The translations under genes and the position numbers were made by a program. Of a DNA stretch of 64,000 nucleotides, positions 1-9,639 are shown in pieces. Source of the DNA: Haemaphysalis longicornis (lineage: Eukaryota; Arthropoda; Arachnida; Ixodida; Ixodidae); contig CM023457.1 of NCBI GenBank assembly GCA_013339765.2, positions 74,253,287 to 74,317,286 on the forward strand. Reading direction: 5' to 3'. Below the pieces are notes generated by a model, which did no database searches, was not told the origin of the DNA, and saw only the letters and a list, made by a program, of their open reading frames with translations. Each line of letters starts with the position of its first letter. Position 1 is the stretch's first letter.

Positions 1-364
1 TCCAGGTCCCAAACTCTTTGTAGTGGCCGAGAAATGTCGCCGTTAAAGTGGACATTCGTTCTAAGAACGCACACTTGGCTGCTCGCTTTGTTGCGCATAC
101 TTCCAATGCTAAATAAAGAGCCTTGCAGACTCCCACCCATCTTTACTGTAGTGGAGATCTATGCAGGGTTTTCTTCGTCCCGCTTGGCTTCTCTCGTACT
201 TGACATCAACTTTCAGAGTTGATCAGAGCCAATGAGGACACTTACGCGTGGGCTATGATTACTGCTTGGATAAACGACATTGTCCGCCAGATGTTTTCCT
301 TCCGCAGCCACGGCTTGGAGACACGGGATATCACTAGGTGGTTCAGCTATCTCTTCGCATATGA
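1..364 (-). pseudogene. BEL/Pao protease C-terminus and following linker (3-prime half)
   Basis: Read on the minus strand, this continues the protease from the other side of LINE-A1. It enters at ICEEI, passes through a region with LADN, and reaches VSVLIGSDQL near 213, a hallmark just after the BEL/Pao protease. The next codon, normally Trp, is TGA here. Beyond the stop the frame stays recognisable, with a G-rich MGGSLQG-like motif and a VLRTNV segment of the type found between protease and reverse transcriptase. It runs off the window at base 1. It is nonfunctional because of the stop codons and the insertion. Confidence 0.75.
349..364. repeat. Target-site duplication of LINE-A1 (3-prime side)
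   Basis: The 16-bp sequence ATCTCTTCGCATATGA occurs here and again at 5933-5948, exactly flanking LINE-A1. The last few bases overlap the ATG/ATC-rich tail of the element, so the true duplication is 13-16 bp. Confidence 0.92.
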
Positions 365-535
365 TGATCATTGGATGTTTATGGCGCAAGGCCAACTGGC
401 GCAAAGAGCGCCAAAACAATAGTCGATGATAGGGGTGAAACCTTAAACACTAAGTAAAATCAGCAAAAACAAAAGTAAAATCGCAAAACGACAATGAGCA
501 TGGCTGGTGTATAGGGCCAGATTTCATGATGCGTG

Positions 536-3500
536 CTAGGAAATGAGGTTTAAAAACTTGACGTCGGACAAATACTCAAACACACGTTTCACGGAAACAA
601 TGGCATCATCACCTAAGAAAAACGATGGATGTAGGGGAATATGTTGTCTGTAGAGTTCTCTGAAGTGTTTGTGTCGTGTTGTGTCAAGTGCCTTGCATTG
701 TATGAGTATGTGGACTACGGATAGGCCCTCCCCACACCTGCTACACAGGGGTCTTGGAGATCCCGTGAGCAGGTGCGAGTGCGTCACATGTGTATGGCCT
801 ATCCGTAATCTAGCTAAGGTAACTTCAATGTGCCTGTTGTGTGAGTCAGTTGTGTATTGTCCCAAGTGTGGTTTTATTACGTGTAGTTTGTTGTCTGTCT
901 GTTCGCTCCAGTCTGCTTGCCAAGTTTTACGGAGTTGTTGTCTAATGTGTGGCTTGAGGTCTGTGTAGGGTAGTGTTGCCATGTCTACTGTGCTTCGGAG
1001 TGCAGCATTGGCGGCCATTTCATCCGCCATTTCATTACCGCCAATGCCAGAGTGGCCTGGCACCCAACACACAGTCACCCCAAGGTTTGAGGAATAAGCT
1101 ACCATAATTGTTTTGAAGACAAGATTAATGACATGGTTTTTTGATGACTTTCCGGATGATAATGCACGGACGACGCTCAACGAATCTGTATAAATGACGG
1201 ATGTAGGAATATGATGTTCAACTATGTGACTTACAACCAGAAATATGCCATATGCCTCTGCCGTAAAAATACTTGTATTGACATTCATTGTTCTACATGC
1301 TTCGAAATTGGGACCATGCGCAGCACACGGCACTGCAGTGAACGTTTTAGATGCATCACTGAAGAACTCTGCAGCCCTGTATTTATTCTGCAGATGCATT
1401 AAATGCTGCAAAATCCCACTTCTTGGTGTCCTGTTCTTATTGTATTGTACGAAAGACAAGTCACATGCTACAGGACGAAGATGCCATGGTGCTACAAGAT
1501 CAGTGCGAGATGATTTGAATGTGTCTAAGAAGGAGACCTTATGAATAGTCACCTCGTCCCTCACTCTCTGTGAGAAAGGAACAGCAATGGATGGGCGGTT
1601 TAAAAAGAGTTTAGTTGTGGACGTATCATTAAAAACCGGTTTAAACGGATGGTTATTCATTGATGAGATTTTGGAGGCATATAGGAGGTCAACATAAGTT
1701 CGCTGGCACGCTAAGGACCATTTGTCGCACTCTGCATAAAGACTGTGGACAGGACTGGTACGGAACGCCCCACAAGACAGGCGAAGCCCTAAGTGAAGCA
1801 CTGGGTCGAGCATTTTAAGTGCTGTTTTTGTGGCTGACCCATACACAACGCTTCCGTAGTCCAACCGTGACCCTACCAACGCAGCATAAAGTCTAAGCAG
1901 GAGTTGTTTGTCTGCACCGTACGATTGGTGAGACAAGACTTTTAGAATATTCATTGTTTTTAGGCATTTTTGTTTAAGTCGTTTTATGTGGCGTATGAAT
2001 GAGAGTTTCTCGTCAAACACCACACCCAAAAACTTGTGTTCTCTTTTTACTGGAATCGAGTCACCAAAGAGTTTTACGTCGGGATCGGGCAGGATGCCCC
2101 GCCTTTTTGAGAATACAACGCAGGTACTTTTAGAAGGATTAAGTTTAAATCCATTTTCATCTGCCCAGCGAGAAAGTTTATTTACCCCAAGCTGGACCTG
2201 ACGTTCACAAATGGATATGTTACATGATTTGAAAGATATTTGAACGTCATCTACATACATCAAGCAGGATATGGTTGGCGGCAGTGCCTTTCGGAGAGAG
2301 TTCATCTTAGCTATAAACAAGGTGCAGCTCAATACGCCACCTTGAGGCACGCCATTCTCCTGCACGTGAACATTTGAAAGTGCCGAACCGACCCTGACAC
2401 GAAATGTTCGTGAAGACATGTAACTACAAAGAGTGTTCAGCATGTTACCCGAGATACCAAAAGCTTTTAGGTCTCTAAGAATGCCGTAGCGCCATGCTGT
2501 GTCATATGCCTTTTCAATGTCAAAAAATACTGTCATACAGTATTGCTTATGAATGAATGCATCCTTTATGTAGGCCTCTAGAGAAACCAGTTGATCATTT
2601 GTGCATCGCCCCGCCCGGAAGCCTGCCTGGCAGCTCTCAAGAAGACCATTGTATCAAGAAAGTACACGAGCCTACGGTTATCATCTTCTCGAGGAGCTTG
2701 CACAAGCAGCTTGTCAAAGCAATGGGCCGGTAACTGGAAGGAGAGGAAGAGTCCTTCCCTTCTTTTAGGAAAGCCACTACTATGGCCTCCCTCCAAGAGC
2801 GAGGAATGTGCCCCGAAAGCCAAATCTTGTTATATAGGTGGAGGAGTGTTAGAAGAGTGTCTGAGTGTAGGTGCTGTATCATTGTATATGTGATGTTGTC
2901 TGGGCCTGGAGCTGAGGGTTTACAAGTGCTCAAAGCGGTCCTCAGCTCATGAAGTGAAAACTCCGAGTTATAAGAGGAGGTTGACTTATCATTATCAAGT
3001 AAAGACTTCTTTTCAGCCAATTGTTTGTGTTTAATGAAAGTGCTAGTGTAGTGTGCTGAACTGGACACGTGTTGGAAGTGTTGTGCGAGTGTGTTAGCCT
3101 GGTCTTCCAGTTTGTCCCCTGTTGTACTAACCAGGGGCAGGCTGTGTGTCTGTTGTCCTTTTAGTTTGCGTATTCGTGTCCAGACTTTGCGGGAGTCAGT
3201 GTAAGAGTTTATGGATGTTACGAATGAGCGCCAACTCTCTCGTTTTGCCTCACGGCGCACACGTTTTCCCATCGCCTTAGCCCTTTTGAACAATAAAAGG
3301 TTTCCCGACGTGGGGTACCGGCGCAGGATACCCTACGCCTTGTTCTGGGCCTCTCGCGCCCGCCTACAGTCCTCATTCCACCACGGCCTCCTCTGGTTGC
3401 GCGGGGCACCAGAGACGTGGGGAATAGACTTTTCAGCGGCGTCGAGGATGTGCGCCGTGAGCAGTTGGGTAGCTTCTTCGGCGTGTAGGTGTCCTATGGA

Positions 3501-4252
3501 TGTGTGGTGTAGTTTGGATGTCTCTGTAAATGTATTCCAGTTAGCTCGTGCTTCATTGAACCTATTATGGGAAGATGGACTGCATGGGCCTTTATTATGT
3601 ATGTGAGTGAGGTGGGGAAGTGGTCACTACCGTATGGGTCAGTGCCCACACCCCACTCGAGGAGAGGAAAGAGAACTGCGGAGCCAATCGCCAAGTCAAG
3701 ACATGAGTATGTGTTGTGTCCTGTGTTATGGTATGTAGGCTGTTTATTGTTGAAAAGGCATGCTCCTGAAGATGTAAGGAATTTCTCTATCAGGCGACCT
3801 CGGGCATCCGTGCGAGAAGAGCCCCAAAGAGAGTTGTGAGCATTAAGGTCGCCTGTAAGGATGTATGGTTCGGGCAGCTGGTCTACCAGCGCCTCGAAGT
3901 CGGAGCTCGTAAGTGCAACATCAGGAGGAATGTATATGGAGCATACCGTTATTAATCTATTAAATATTATTGTGCGGACGGCTACAGCCTCAAGGACGGT
4001 GTTCAAGGTGACAGGGTGGCATGCTAAGGATTTGCGGGTGGTTATGGCAACACCGCCAGAAGAGTGTGTGCAGCCATCCCTGTCTTTCCTGTATACCATG
4101 TAACTATTCAAGAAATTTGTGTGTTTGGAATTCAGATGTGTTTCCTGGACACACATTATACTTGGCTGATTGGCATGCAGAATCTCATAAATGTCGTCAA
4201 GATTATTCAGAAGGCCTCTGCAGTTCCATTGAACAATATTTTCTCTTCCCAT
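536..4252 (-). pseudogene. LINE-A1 ORF2: APE endonuclease - reverse transcriptase - RNase H polyprotein, frameshifted
   Basis: This protein nicks target DNA and reverse-transcribes the element RNA. The start ATG at 4252 lies about 35 bases after ORF1 and opens with the endonuclease motif QWNCRG; QETH, GDLNAH and SDHFP follow. The frame is lost near 3560, regained at 3293-2637, lost again, and the last 666 residues (2536-536) are open. Reverse transcriptase motifs include YRPIALTSCLCKLLEKMI, FDIEKAYDTAWR, GVPQGG and the catalytic YVDD. RNase H shows FSDASK, TAEAYG, YTDSLS and PGHSGIGGNEMADE, so its acidic residues and histidine are kept. The C-terminus has a CX2CX7HX4C motif (CSRC to QC). The frameshifts could be true decay or assembly indels; as read it is not translatable in full. 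Confidence 0.92.
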
Positions 4253-4286
4253 TATTATGTGTTCAGAGCTACTGGAGTGTGACTAT

Positions 4287-5662
4287 TTATGTAGGGTCTT
4301 TCGGGGCTTGCACTCTTGGAAGGGGTTTTCTGACCTTCTCTACTGACCTGGACGTCGCAGCCCGTTCCTTCCGCTGCGATGAAAGCCGGAAGGGCTCGAC
4401 GTCCATGTCGTCATCTGAAGGCAAGGGGGTGCCCAGCGGACTGGGCCCCCTTGACATGGTACCCTTTCGGGTGTTCTTTGCCCGCGCTGCCAGTGCCGAA
4501 GGCGTGGGGAGCACCCCAGATGGCACAGGCAGTGATGAGGGGGAGGGGGTCGCTGCGACCGCCTCCGTCTCCATCTCGTCCGGGCCCTCGCGTGTGCTTC
4601 GGGCCGGTGGAGAGGGGGAAACGGTGGGTGCAGCAGCATCCCCACCGGACGTGGATGCCACCACAGCCGCTGCTGGCTCAGCGAGCGGTGCGGAGGCGGG
4701 TTGGGCTGCAAGATGCAACCCTGGGGGGGCGGGGGCGGGACCAAGTCCGACTCGCGGTACTGGGTCCCCGCCGAAACCAGACGCCGCTCCGCCCCCCGGC
4801 GAGCTGCGTCGGCGTACCTCCCCAGGGGAAAAGAGGCGAACCTCTTTCGCGCCTCTGGGAAGGTGATGTTTTCAGTGACCTTGATGTTAATGATTTTCTT
4901 TTCTAATTGAAACTTTTCACAGCTGCGGGACCATGCTGCGTGCGGCCCCTGACAGTTTGCACAGGTGAAGGTAGTAGAGTCACAGTTTTCAGTAGGGTGG
5001 TCATGTGCGGCGCATTTCGCGCAGGTGGTTTTGCCGCGACAAGAAGTTGTAGCGTGCCCGAATCGCTGGCACTTGTAGCAGCGGCGCGGGTTAGGTATGT
5101 ACGGACGTACACCACACCTAATGAAGCCAGCATTGATGTGCTCAGGAAGTTTTGATTTGTTGAATGTCAGGATTATATGCTTTGTGGGGATTTCCTTATT
5201 GTCTCGTCTGATGGTGATACGCCTCACTGCAGTTACACCCTGATCTTTCAGGCCTTCCAACAGATCAGCTTCGGTCTCATTCAAGAAATCGGTCTCCGAG
5301 ATCACACCCTGAGAGCTGTTGAGGCTACGATGGGGAGTGACTCGGATGGCCAGATCTGCCATGCAGGTTTGCGACAGGAGGTTCGTGGCTTGTTGCTGCG
5401 TCTTGACATTGACTAGGACTTCACCGGTACGGAGTTTCTTAGCATCGAACGATTTTCCGAGGATGCCTTCCAGGAACTTAGTGATCAAGAATACGGACAT
5501 TGAAGAAACAGGGTTTGTTTTGTCAACTGCCTCGATAACCAAGAATCGAGGATAGTTGTCAGGTTTCGGACTGTGGATTGTTGGAAGGGATGGAAAAGAA
5601 ACTTCGGTGCGGCCCCTTTTCGGGGGTCGATCACGTCTAGGGGGGGGGTTTGATTTATCCAT
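4287..5662 (-). pseudogene. LINE-A1 ORF1: Gag-like RNA-binding protein with three zinc knuckles, frameshifted tail
   Basis: This is the ORF1 nucleic-acid chaperone of the element. The start chosen is the ATG at 5662 (MDKSNPPPRR); the frame is open upstream to 5803, but those residues are not conserved in sequence among copies. The middle part is alpha/beta and RRM-like, around PRFLVIEAV. Three knuckles follow: CYKCQRFGHATTSC (CX2CX4HX4C), CAKCAAHDHPTENC, and CANC with H and C at X3/X6 spacing. After ARRGAERR comes a Pro/Ala-rich tail. The frame is lost in a run of C (G on the plus strand, near 4725-4740). The acidic tail with DDDMDVEPF, matching copies A2 and A3, is in another frame that ends at 4287. 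Confidence 0.88.
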
Positions 5663-5920
5663 ATGGCATAGGAAAAAGCAGGGAGACGGGGGTACTTTCT
5701 TCTTTGACCTTACCCTGGTAGTCAAAGAGGTCCCGGAGCTCCCTGCCTGGTGAACAGACAGGGAGCCCATCCGCCGGAGCTTGACCTGGGCTCCGACGGC
5801 CACCGTTCGTGGTTTCTAACCCTCCACCTATAAACACATCGCCACGGTTGGATCCAGCTTATGTTTGGGGGCTCGGGGTCCGCGGTATCGCCAGTACCGT
5901 CACCAAGATTGCTCAAGGTG

Positions 5921-5932
5921 CCCCGTGCGGGG
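5921..5932 (-). other. LINE-A 5-prime terminal hairpin (A1)
   Basis: On the element strand the first 12 nucleotides read CCCCGCACGGGG, a 5-bp stem with a 2-nt loop, followed by CACCTTG. The same start is found at 24961 (A2) and 59102 (A3), and the A1 and A3 target duplications abut it exactly, so it marks the true 5-prime end. A hairpin at the RNA 5-prime end is inference. Confidence 0.8.
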
Positions 5933-5948
5933 ATCTCTTCGCATATGA
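5933..5948. repeat. Target-site duplication of LINE-A1 (5-prime side)
   Basis: Second copy of ATCTCTTCGCATATGA, directly after the 5-prime end of the element at 5932. Confidence 0.92.
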
Positions 5949-6156
5949 AAGGCACCAGTACGCCTTCGATATCCGCTCTAAGGTAGTCATGCTGACTGCG
6001 GAGCGTAAACTTAACTATTCTGTATTGTCGTTTCGGTCCGCTCACTTTTCCAAAGGCACAGATGGAGAGTTCTGTCTCGGCGACAGTAGCGAGCTTCAGC
6101 TTGTTCGCTGGCTCGCTGAAGGTTCGCTGGCTCCCATTGTCTATGACTCCGCGCAT
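5949..6156 (-). pseudogene. BEL/Pao aspartic protease (5-prime half)
   Basis: Reads MRGVIDNGSQRTF near its start: the D-N-G-S triad corresponds to the D-[ST/N]-G-S active-site signature of retroelement proteases. It is followed by AFG and a V-x-R-x-Q-Y segment, ending at the VPFICEEI motif where LINE-A1 broke it. The protein continues on the other side at 348 and below. The active-site aspartate is kept, but the reading frame is severed. Confidence 0.8.
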
Positions 6157-6183
6157 CTAGCAACAACGCTCTGACGCCATCAT

Positions 6184-6665
6184 CTATGCTCGAAACGTCT
6201 GTAGTAGAACATCACTGATGAGTTCATTAGCTGAAGCATTCTCTGGGGCGACTTGCATCGTAACACTCAGCTGCTGACCATAAGTCAAGGATGGTATGTC
6301 CATATTAAAACCGTGGCACATAGATGAATCGTATCGTCGTTTGCATGCCTGATATTGGACTCTTCGTCGTCTGTCATGGACTAGATGACCTTTTGCCGTG
6401 CACCTGAAGAACCGAACGTCGGATGCCAGCTGTTTGCTGTTCGCTGCCAAGGTCATGTCTATCATGCAGTCCTCAGTCTTGTGCTGGGTTCCGAGCCGAA
6501 AAAATAGGACGGAAGGGTAGAGTTCGTCCTGTTCTGAAGAGACGACGCGGCAGGAGTCAAAGTCTGCTTCTTTGGAGATCGGTTGAAGACTGGAACATTC
6601 CCTTCAGATGACTTCGGCCAAGTTTTAATGAGAGAAGTTTTTTCTCGGCACATTTGACCTTGATT
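6184..6665 (-). pseudogene. BEL/Pao gag zinc-finger region
   Basis: The minus-strand sequence runs FFRCTAKGHLVHDRRRR then YQACKRRYDSSMC, the degenerate form of the paired zinc motif that precedes the BEL/Pao protease. Several expected cysteines are changed (to F, R or Y), so metal binding would be lost. The upstream stretch 6665-6462 reads a frame ending FFGSEP, matching a preceding CxFC-type motif. It links gag (6665-7291) with the protease (6156). The end of the frame, SDVLLQTFRA, is the segment typically just before the protease. Confidence 0.75.
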
Positions 6666-7291
6666 CATAGAAACCGAAGTAGCTGGTCGAGTTCATCAGA
6701 CGAAGCCTGGCTAGTTCCTGTCGCATTCTCTGTGCTTTCTTTGGTGTAGTACTCTACCACGATGTCCACTGGGATCACCTTGAGCAGCACCTCGTTTAGC
6801 ATAGCAGCATAGGAAGACACCGTGATTCCCAGGCTACTCAGTCCCCTCCTGTTCAATAACACCGTGTCCAGAAGCTTGCGCAAAGCAGGCACGTGGCCTA
6901 CTGAACTTTCAGGTTTCATCATTCGCAAATTCTCCAGGTATTTGTGCTCGATAATTTTACCGTTCCCAATACGTCGCTTGAGAATTTCGAGCGCATCATT
7001 ATAGCAGGAGTCTGTCACCTTAATTCCAGCAACGGCTTGCGCAGCAGATCCATCCACAATGGATATCAAGTAGTGGAAGCGATCATCGTTGGACAGTTTC
7101 GTGTTCTCGTGCACTGAATGCTCAAACATATCCCAAAAGACCTGCCATTTAGTCACTATTCCGTCAAACCGAAGAAGCTCCAACTGCAGAAGCCTCTCTC
7201 CGAACTCACGTAAAGAAATTTGGTGTTCGCTGGGTGCTGTCTCTGAAGATGCAGCTGCCGCGACTGAATGTGGAGCCGAAGATGGAGGCAT
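6665..7291 (-). pseudogene. BEL/Pao Gag core (DUF1759-like)
   Basis: A 208-codon open stretch. It reads LLRFDGIVTKWQVFWDMFE, then LSNDDRFHYLISIVDGSAA, then YNDALEILKRRIGNGKIIEH, which is the standard gag pattern of BEL/Pao elements (a capsid-like fold that multimerises around the element RNA). It is the longest intact part of this element. The first 15 or so residues before the conserved core are low complexity. The frame ends at LLRFL followed by a stop, and the zinc-finger region continues in another frame, so the original gag-pol reading frame is broken. Confidence 0.87.
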
Positions 7292-7469
7292 TGCACCGGT
7301 CTGCAGTACGTCAGGAACACCAACATGCTGTTCGCGGCGTCGTTGTTCTGTATTCCAACGTCATTGTCGGCCGTCGCTAGGTCGTCGGTCAGGTGTGCTT
7401 CACCTTCTTTGTTCAGGGCCTCGAAGTTCCAAGCTGCTGGCACACCGGCGGCCGCGAAGAATTCCGTCC

Positions 7470-7652
7470 CTAACGCCCGAACTGATGAGACTGGAGCACC
7501 TGGGTGACTTCATTGATAATCTTCGTGTTCATGGCTCGTCGTGAGGCCCGCTTGTGCTTCGCTCGTTCCATGCCGATCCAGGTCGAAAAATCGCGCCTCG
7601 GTTTAGTGGCCCCGAAGAAAAGAGAAGTAAAACCCGGCATCCACCTCCGCAA
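7470..7652 (-). pseudogene. BEL/Pao Gag N-terminus fragment
   Basis: A 60-codon stretch ending KRASRRAMNTKIINEVTQ, which resembles the short basic N-terminal helix seen at the start of BEL/Pao Gag (KRaxxRRxxTrlineat pattern). It lies at the expected distance upstream of the Gag core. The N-terminal part is not recognisable, and the region between it and the core (7300-7470) is open in a different frame. Confidence 0.5.
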
Positions 7653-7655
7653 GCG

Positions 7656-8250
7656 TCATGTTCTTTTTCGAAAAGACAAAGCAAAAGGCGCTGAACGCGC
7701 TGCGTGCTGAACGTGCATATCTTCTTCATCGTCCTCTTCCATGCGTGGCTCATTCGAACAACGTGACAGCTCAGCGAGAGGATCAAATACAATTTGCAAC
7801 AGATGAAGGTCGATGTGTAGTGGCGACTTCCAGTACACTGCCAGCATGCGGCGCCATTGTAAGTAAGGGTAGGTCGTAAAAAGTCGCGAGGATCATCTGG
7901 ACACATGAGGGAAGCCTTTGCTGAAAACGTTGCTTCACTAGCCTGGAGTCCGTGGAACAGGCCGGATCGCCGTAAAGGCTTTGCAGTTCGCTAAGGAGTT
8001 GCAATGGTCGACGGTCACCCAACTCCTCTGCGGAAAAGAGCCGAAAGGCTTGTTCGGCTCAAGATGGCAGCCTTCAACGCGCCGTAAAGGATCTCTACGA
8101 GCGGGTTAGCGAGAACGTCCGGAACCTTATTAGCGACCTCAATTGAGAATGACTGCTGTAAATTGTTGAAGCGGGTCACTTGCGATGCGATGTGGCTAAC
8201 TCGGAAACTTGCCTCGGCTTCGTGGAAATACGCGTCCGGGTGAAGTGCGC
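7656..8250 (-). pseudogene. Ty3/gypsy-type gag remnant
   Basis: On the minus strand three frames together spell a Ty3/gypsy capsid: PDAYFHEAEASFRVSHIASQ and VTRFNN near 8235-8165, VEILYGALKAAILSRTSLS near 8100-8045, then AEELGDRRPLQLLSELQSL and QQRLPSCVQMILATFYDLP at 8022-7850. The last part, LAELS followed by an acidic stretch, is in yet another frame. The sequence is a different superfamily from the BEL gag immediately beside it. No LTR, protease or polymerase of this element is visible. The abrupt join with the BEL fragment near 7655 suggests an insertion or recombination boundary. Confidence 0.72.
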
Positions 8251-8255
8251 TGAAG

Positions 8256-9190
8256 GGTGACTAACGGCAAGCGAGAGCGCATATGCAGGGTGCAGAAGCA
8301 ATGGGCGCATAATTACCGCTGCACTCGAGGAAAAGGTTCCTTCTCTATCTTGTCATCCGCTGCAACATCCGGGTCCCGGGTCGCGATATCCAAGGAGAGA
8401 CCAGGTGGGACACGCCCCAACGCGCTTCGGCCTGTGAACCTAATATTGGGGGCCCCATTTATTTTTCGCTCGTGGCTGGGCCTCCACTAGCAGCATGTGG
8501 CCTGCTCTCGTTTGTGGAGCTCAGACCGAGTGCCCTATTTCTTGGGCATTATTCATGTGCGGTCGTAGGTGACGGGACGTGTCGGGGCGCTACCACAGTA
8601 TCAATAATCTTTATTACGAGAGAGGGTTGGAATACTGTGTGTTATTCGTCGGTTTCTTGTTCGCGCATGGTTACATCGGGGGGAGCGACAATAATTATTG
8701 CGCTTTGAGAGATCAAGTCCGAAATTAATACATTTTGTTAACTTTTGGGTCATTTTAATTTCGTACCAATAGACGCGTAAGCTATTTCGCCTTTCACGAA
8801 CGTAAAATACCATTTGCAGATTGAACAGCAGTTGGTAAAGGCTTGTCAGAAATAAAGGACGTAATAAAAAAAAATTAAAAAAGATCTGTGATGTCTAAAC
8901 CTATAACACCATAAAAAATATCGGTGGCATGAAGTTTCGCAGCATTCGGACGGTAACAGTCGTTGATGCACGTTTTGTGGGTGATTGGGTGATAGTATTA
9001 TAAATCCGTCCCTTGCATGCATTTTTTATTCACAAGGTTCGAATTTCTCAACAGGTCAAAGTGAGAATCTCTGCTCAAAACAGTTTTTTATTCGACTCGA
9101 GGTAATCTTGAAGTATTTTCAATCTTTTCAGAAAAGAAAGAAGCCGAGAGTTCGGTGAATGATTTATCATGCCAATTGTTACTCCTATGC
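8256..9190. other. No gene recognised
   Basis: AT-rich in its second half. An imperfect inverted pair (CACAGTATCAATAA near 8595, ATACTGTG near 8632) may be the remains of a small transposon. No coding similarity is seen on either strand. Confidence 0.4.
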
Positions 9191-9635
9191 CTAGCTTAAC
9201 GGGGCCATGAAGGCAAAACACAAGTTTGATTCATTCGAAAGATTGCCTTGCTAGAATCATACTGGCACCCCTTTTAGCGCAAACTTCTCTCAAATAAGCT
9301 ACATAATTGGGTAAAAAGGGAGTGGGCATGCGAATCACTAGCTGATTTCCCACAACAGAACCTATGATATCATACGCGCCAACTCTACGATCGGCGGAGG
9401 CCGGCAAAAGCAAACGCAAGTTAGGCAGGGCTTCCCTGTTTGCATAGTGAGCGATATGCCCGTGAAACGTACTGCAGATTCTTTTTATAATTCTAAGAAC
9501 GATGGAGTTAACGATTGAAGTTCCGAACGAACACGCAAACATGTACGCCAATGCGTATGAAACTACCGCCGGCCGAACTGCACATCCCGCCGGCGCGCAG
9601 ACGAATTTTCGGGCTCGAGGCTCTTTGGGGCCCAC
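9190..9635 (-). repeat. Dispersed module with conserved ORF end, copy 1
   Basis: The minus strand has a 134-codon frame ending IGSVVGNQLV, FLPNYVAYLR, SMILARQSFE and stop. A second copy on the plus strand at 59640-59890 ends IGSVAGNELV, FVPNFVAYLR, SMILATQSFE and stop. Both are followed by the same tail: TGAATGAA, CAAAC-TTGTG and a CTTCATGGC motif. Several differences between the copies are silent third-position changes. I do not recognise the protein. The short tail alone recurs near 12.7, 14.7, 17.45 and 52.6 kb, so this is a repeat family and may derive from a transposon rather than a host gene. Confidence 0.6.
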
Positions 9636-9639
9636 GAAC

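Larger units (their letters stand above)
365..5932 (-). mobile_element. LINE-A1: I-group-like non-LTR retrotransposon with APE endonuclease, RT and RNase H, essentially full length
   Basis: This 5.57-kb element has perfect 16-bp target-site duplications, a 5-prime end (5932) shared with two other copies in the window, and a short 3-prime end near an ATC-rich tail. ORF1 (5662-4287) is a nucleic-acid-binding protein with three zinc knuckles. ORF2 (4252-536) carries endonuclease, reverse transcriptase, RNase H and a C-terminal CCHC motif. RNase H in an APE-type LINE places it in the I group (I, R1, LOA, Tad, Ingi types); the exact clade needs a tree. It inserted into the protease of a BEL/Pao element. 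The coding regions carry a handful of frameshifts, but protein similarity to LINE-A3 is very high, suggesting a young family. Confidence 0.93.
1..7655 (-). mobile_element. BEL/Pao LTR retrotransposon remnant, interrupted by LINE-A1
   Basis: Gag, zinc-finger and protease remnants lie in the expected order on the minus strand, reading from about 7650 down to 1. The element continues off the left edge, and neither LTR is visible. LINE-A1 sits inside the protease region between 365 and 5932, so only the right part and the first 364 bases belong to BEL. Every domain is in a different frame from the next, and several in-frame stops are present, so this is a dead copy. The family call rests on the gag domain (DUF1759-like), the paired zinc motif and the aspartic protease followed by the LIGSD motif. 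What is seen is the domain order; the superfamily is established knowledge; the age is inference. Confidence 0.85.

Noticed and set aside
4340..4720. C-terminus of the 487-codon frame of LINE-A1 ORF1 (His/Arg-rich)
   Set aside because: The frame continues open after a homopolymer shift, but the alternative frame with the acidic DDDMDVEPF end agrees with the in-frame A2 copy.
4021..4866. 281-codon plus-strand frame over LINE-A1, and the parallel one at 57423-58034
   Set aside because: Both are antisense shadows of the GC-rich ORF1 tail; the same shadow appears in two copies because the element is repeated.
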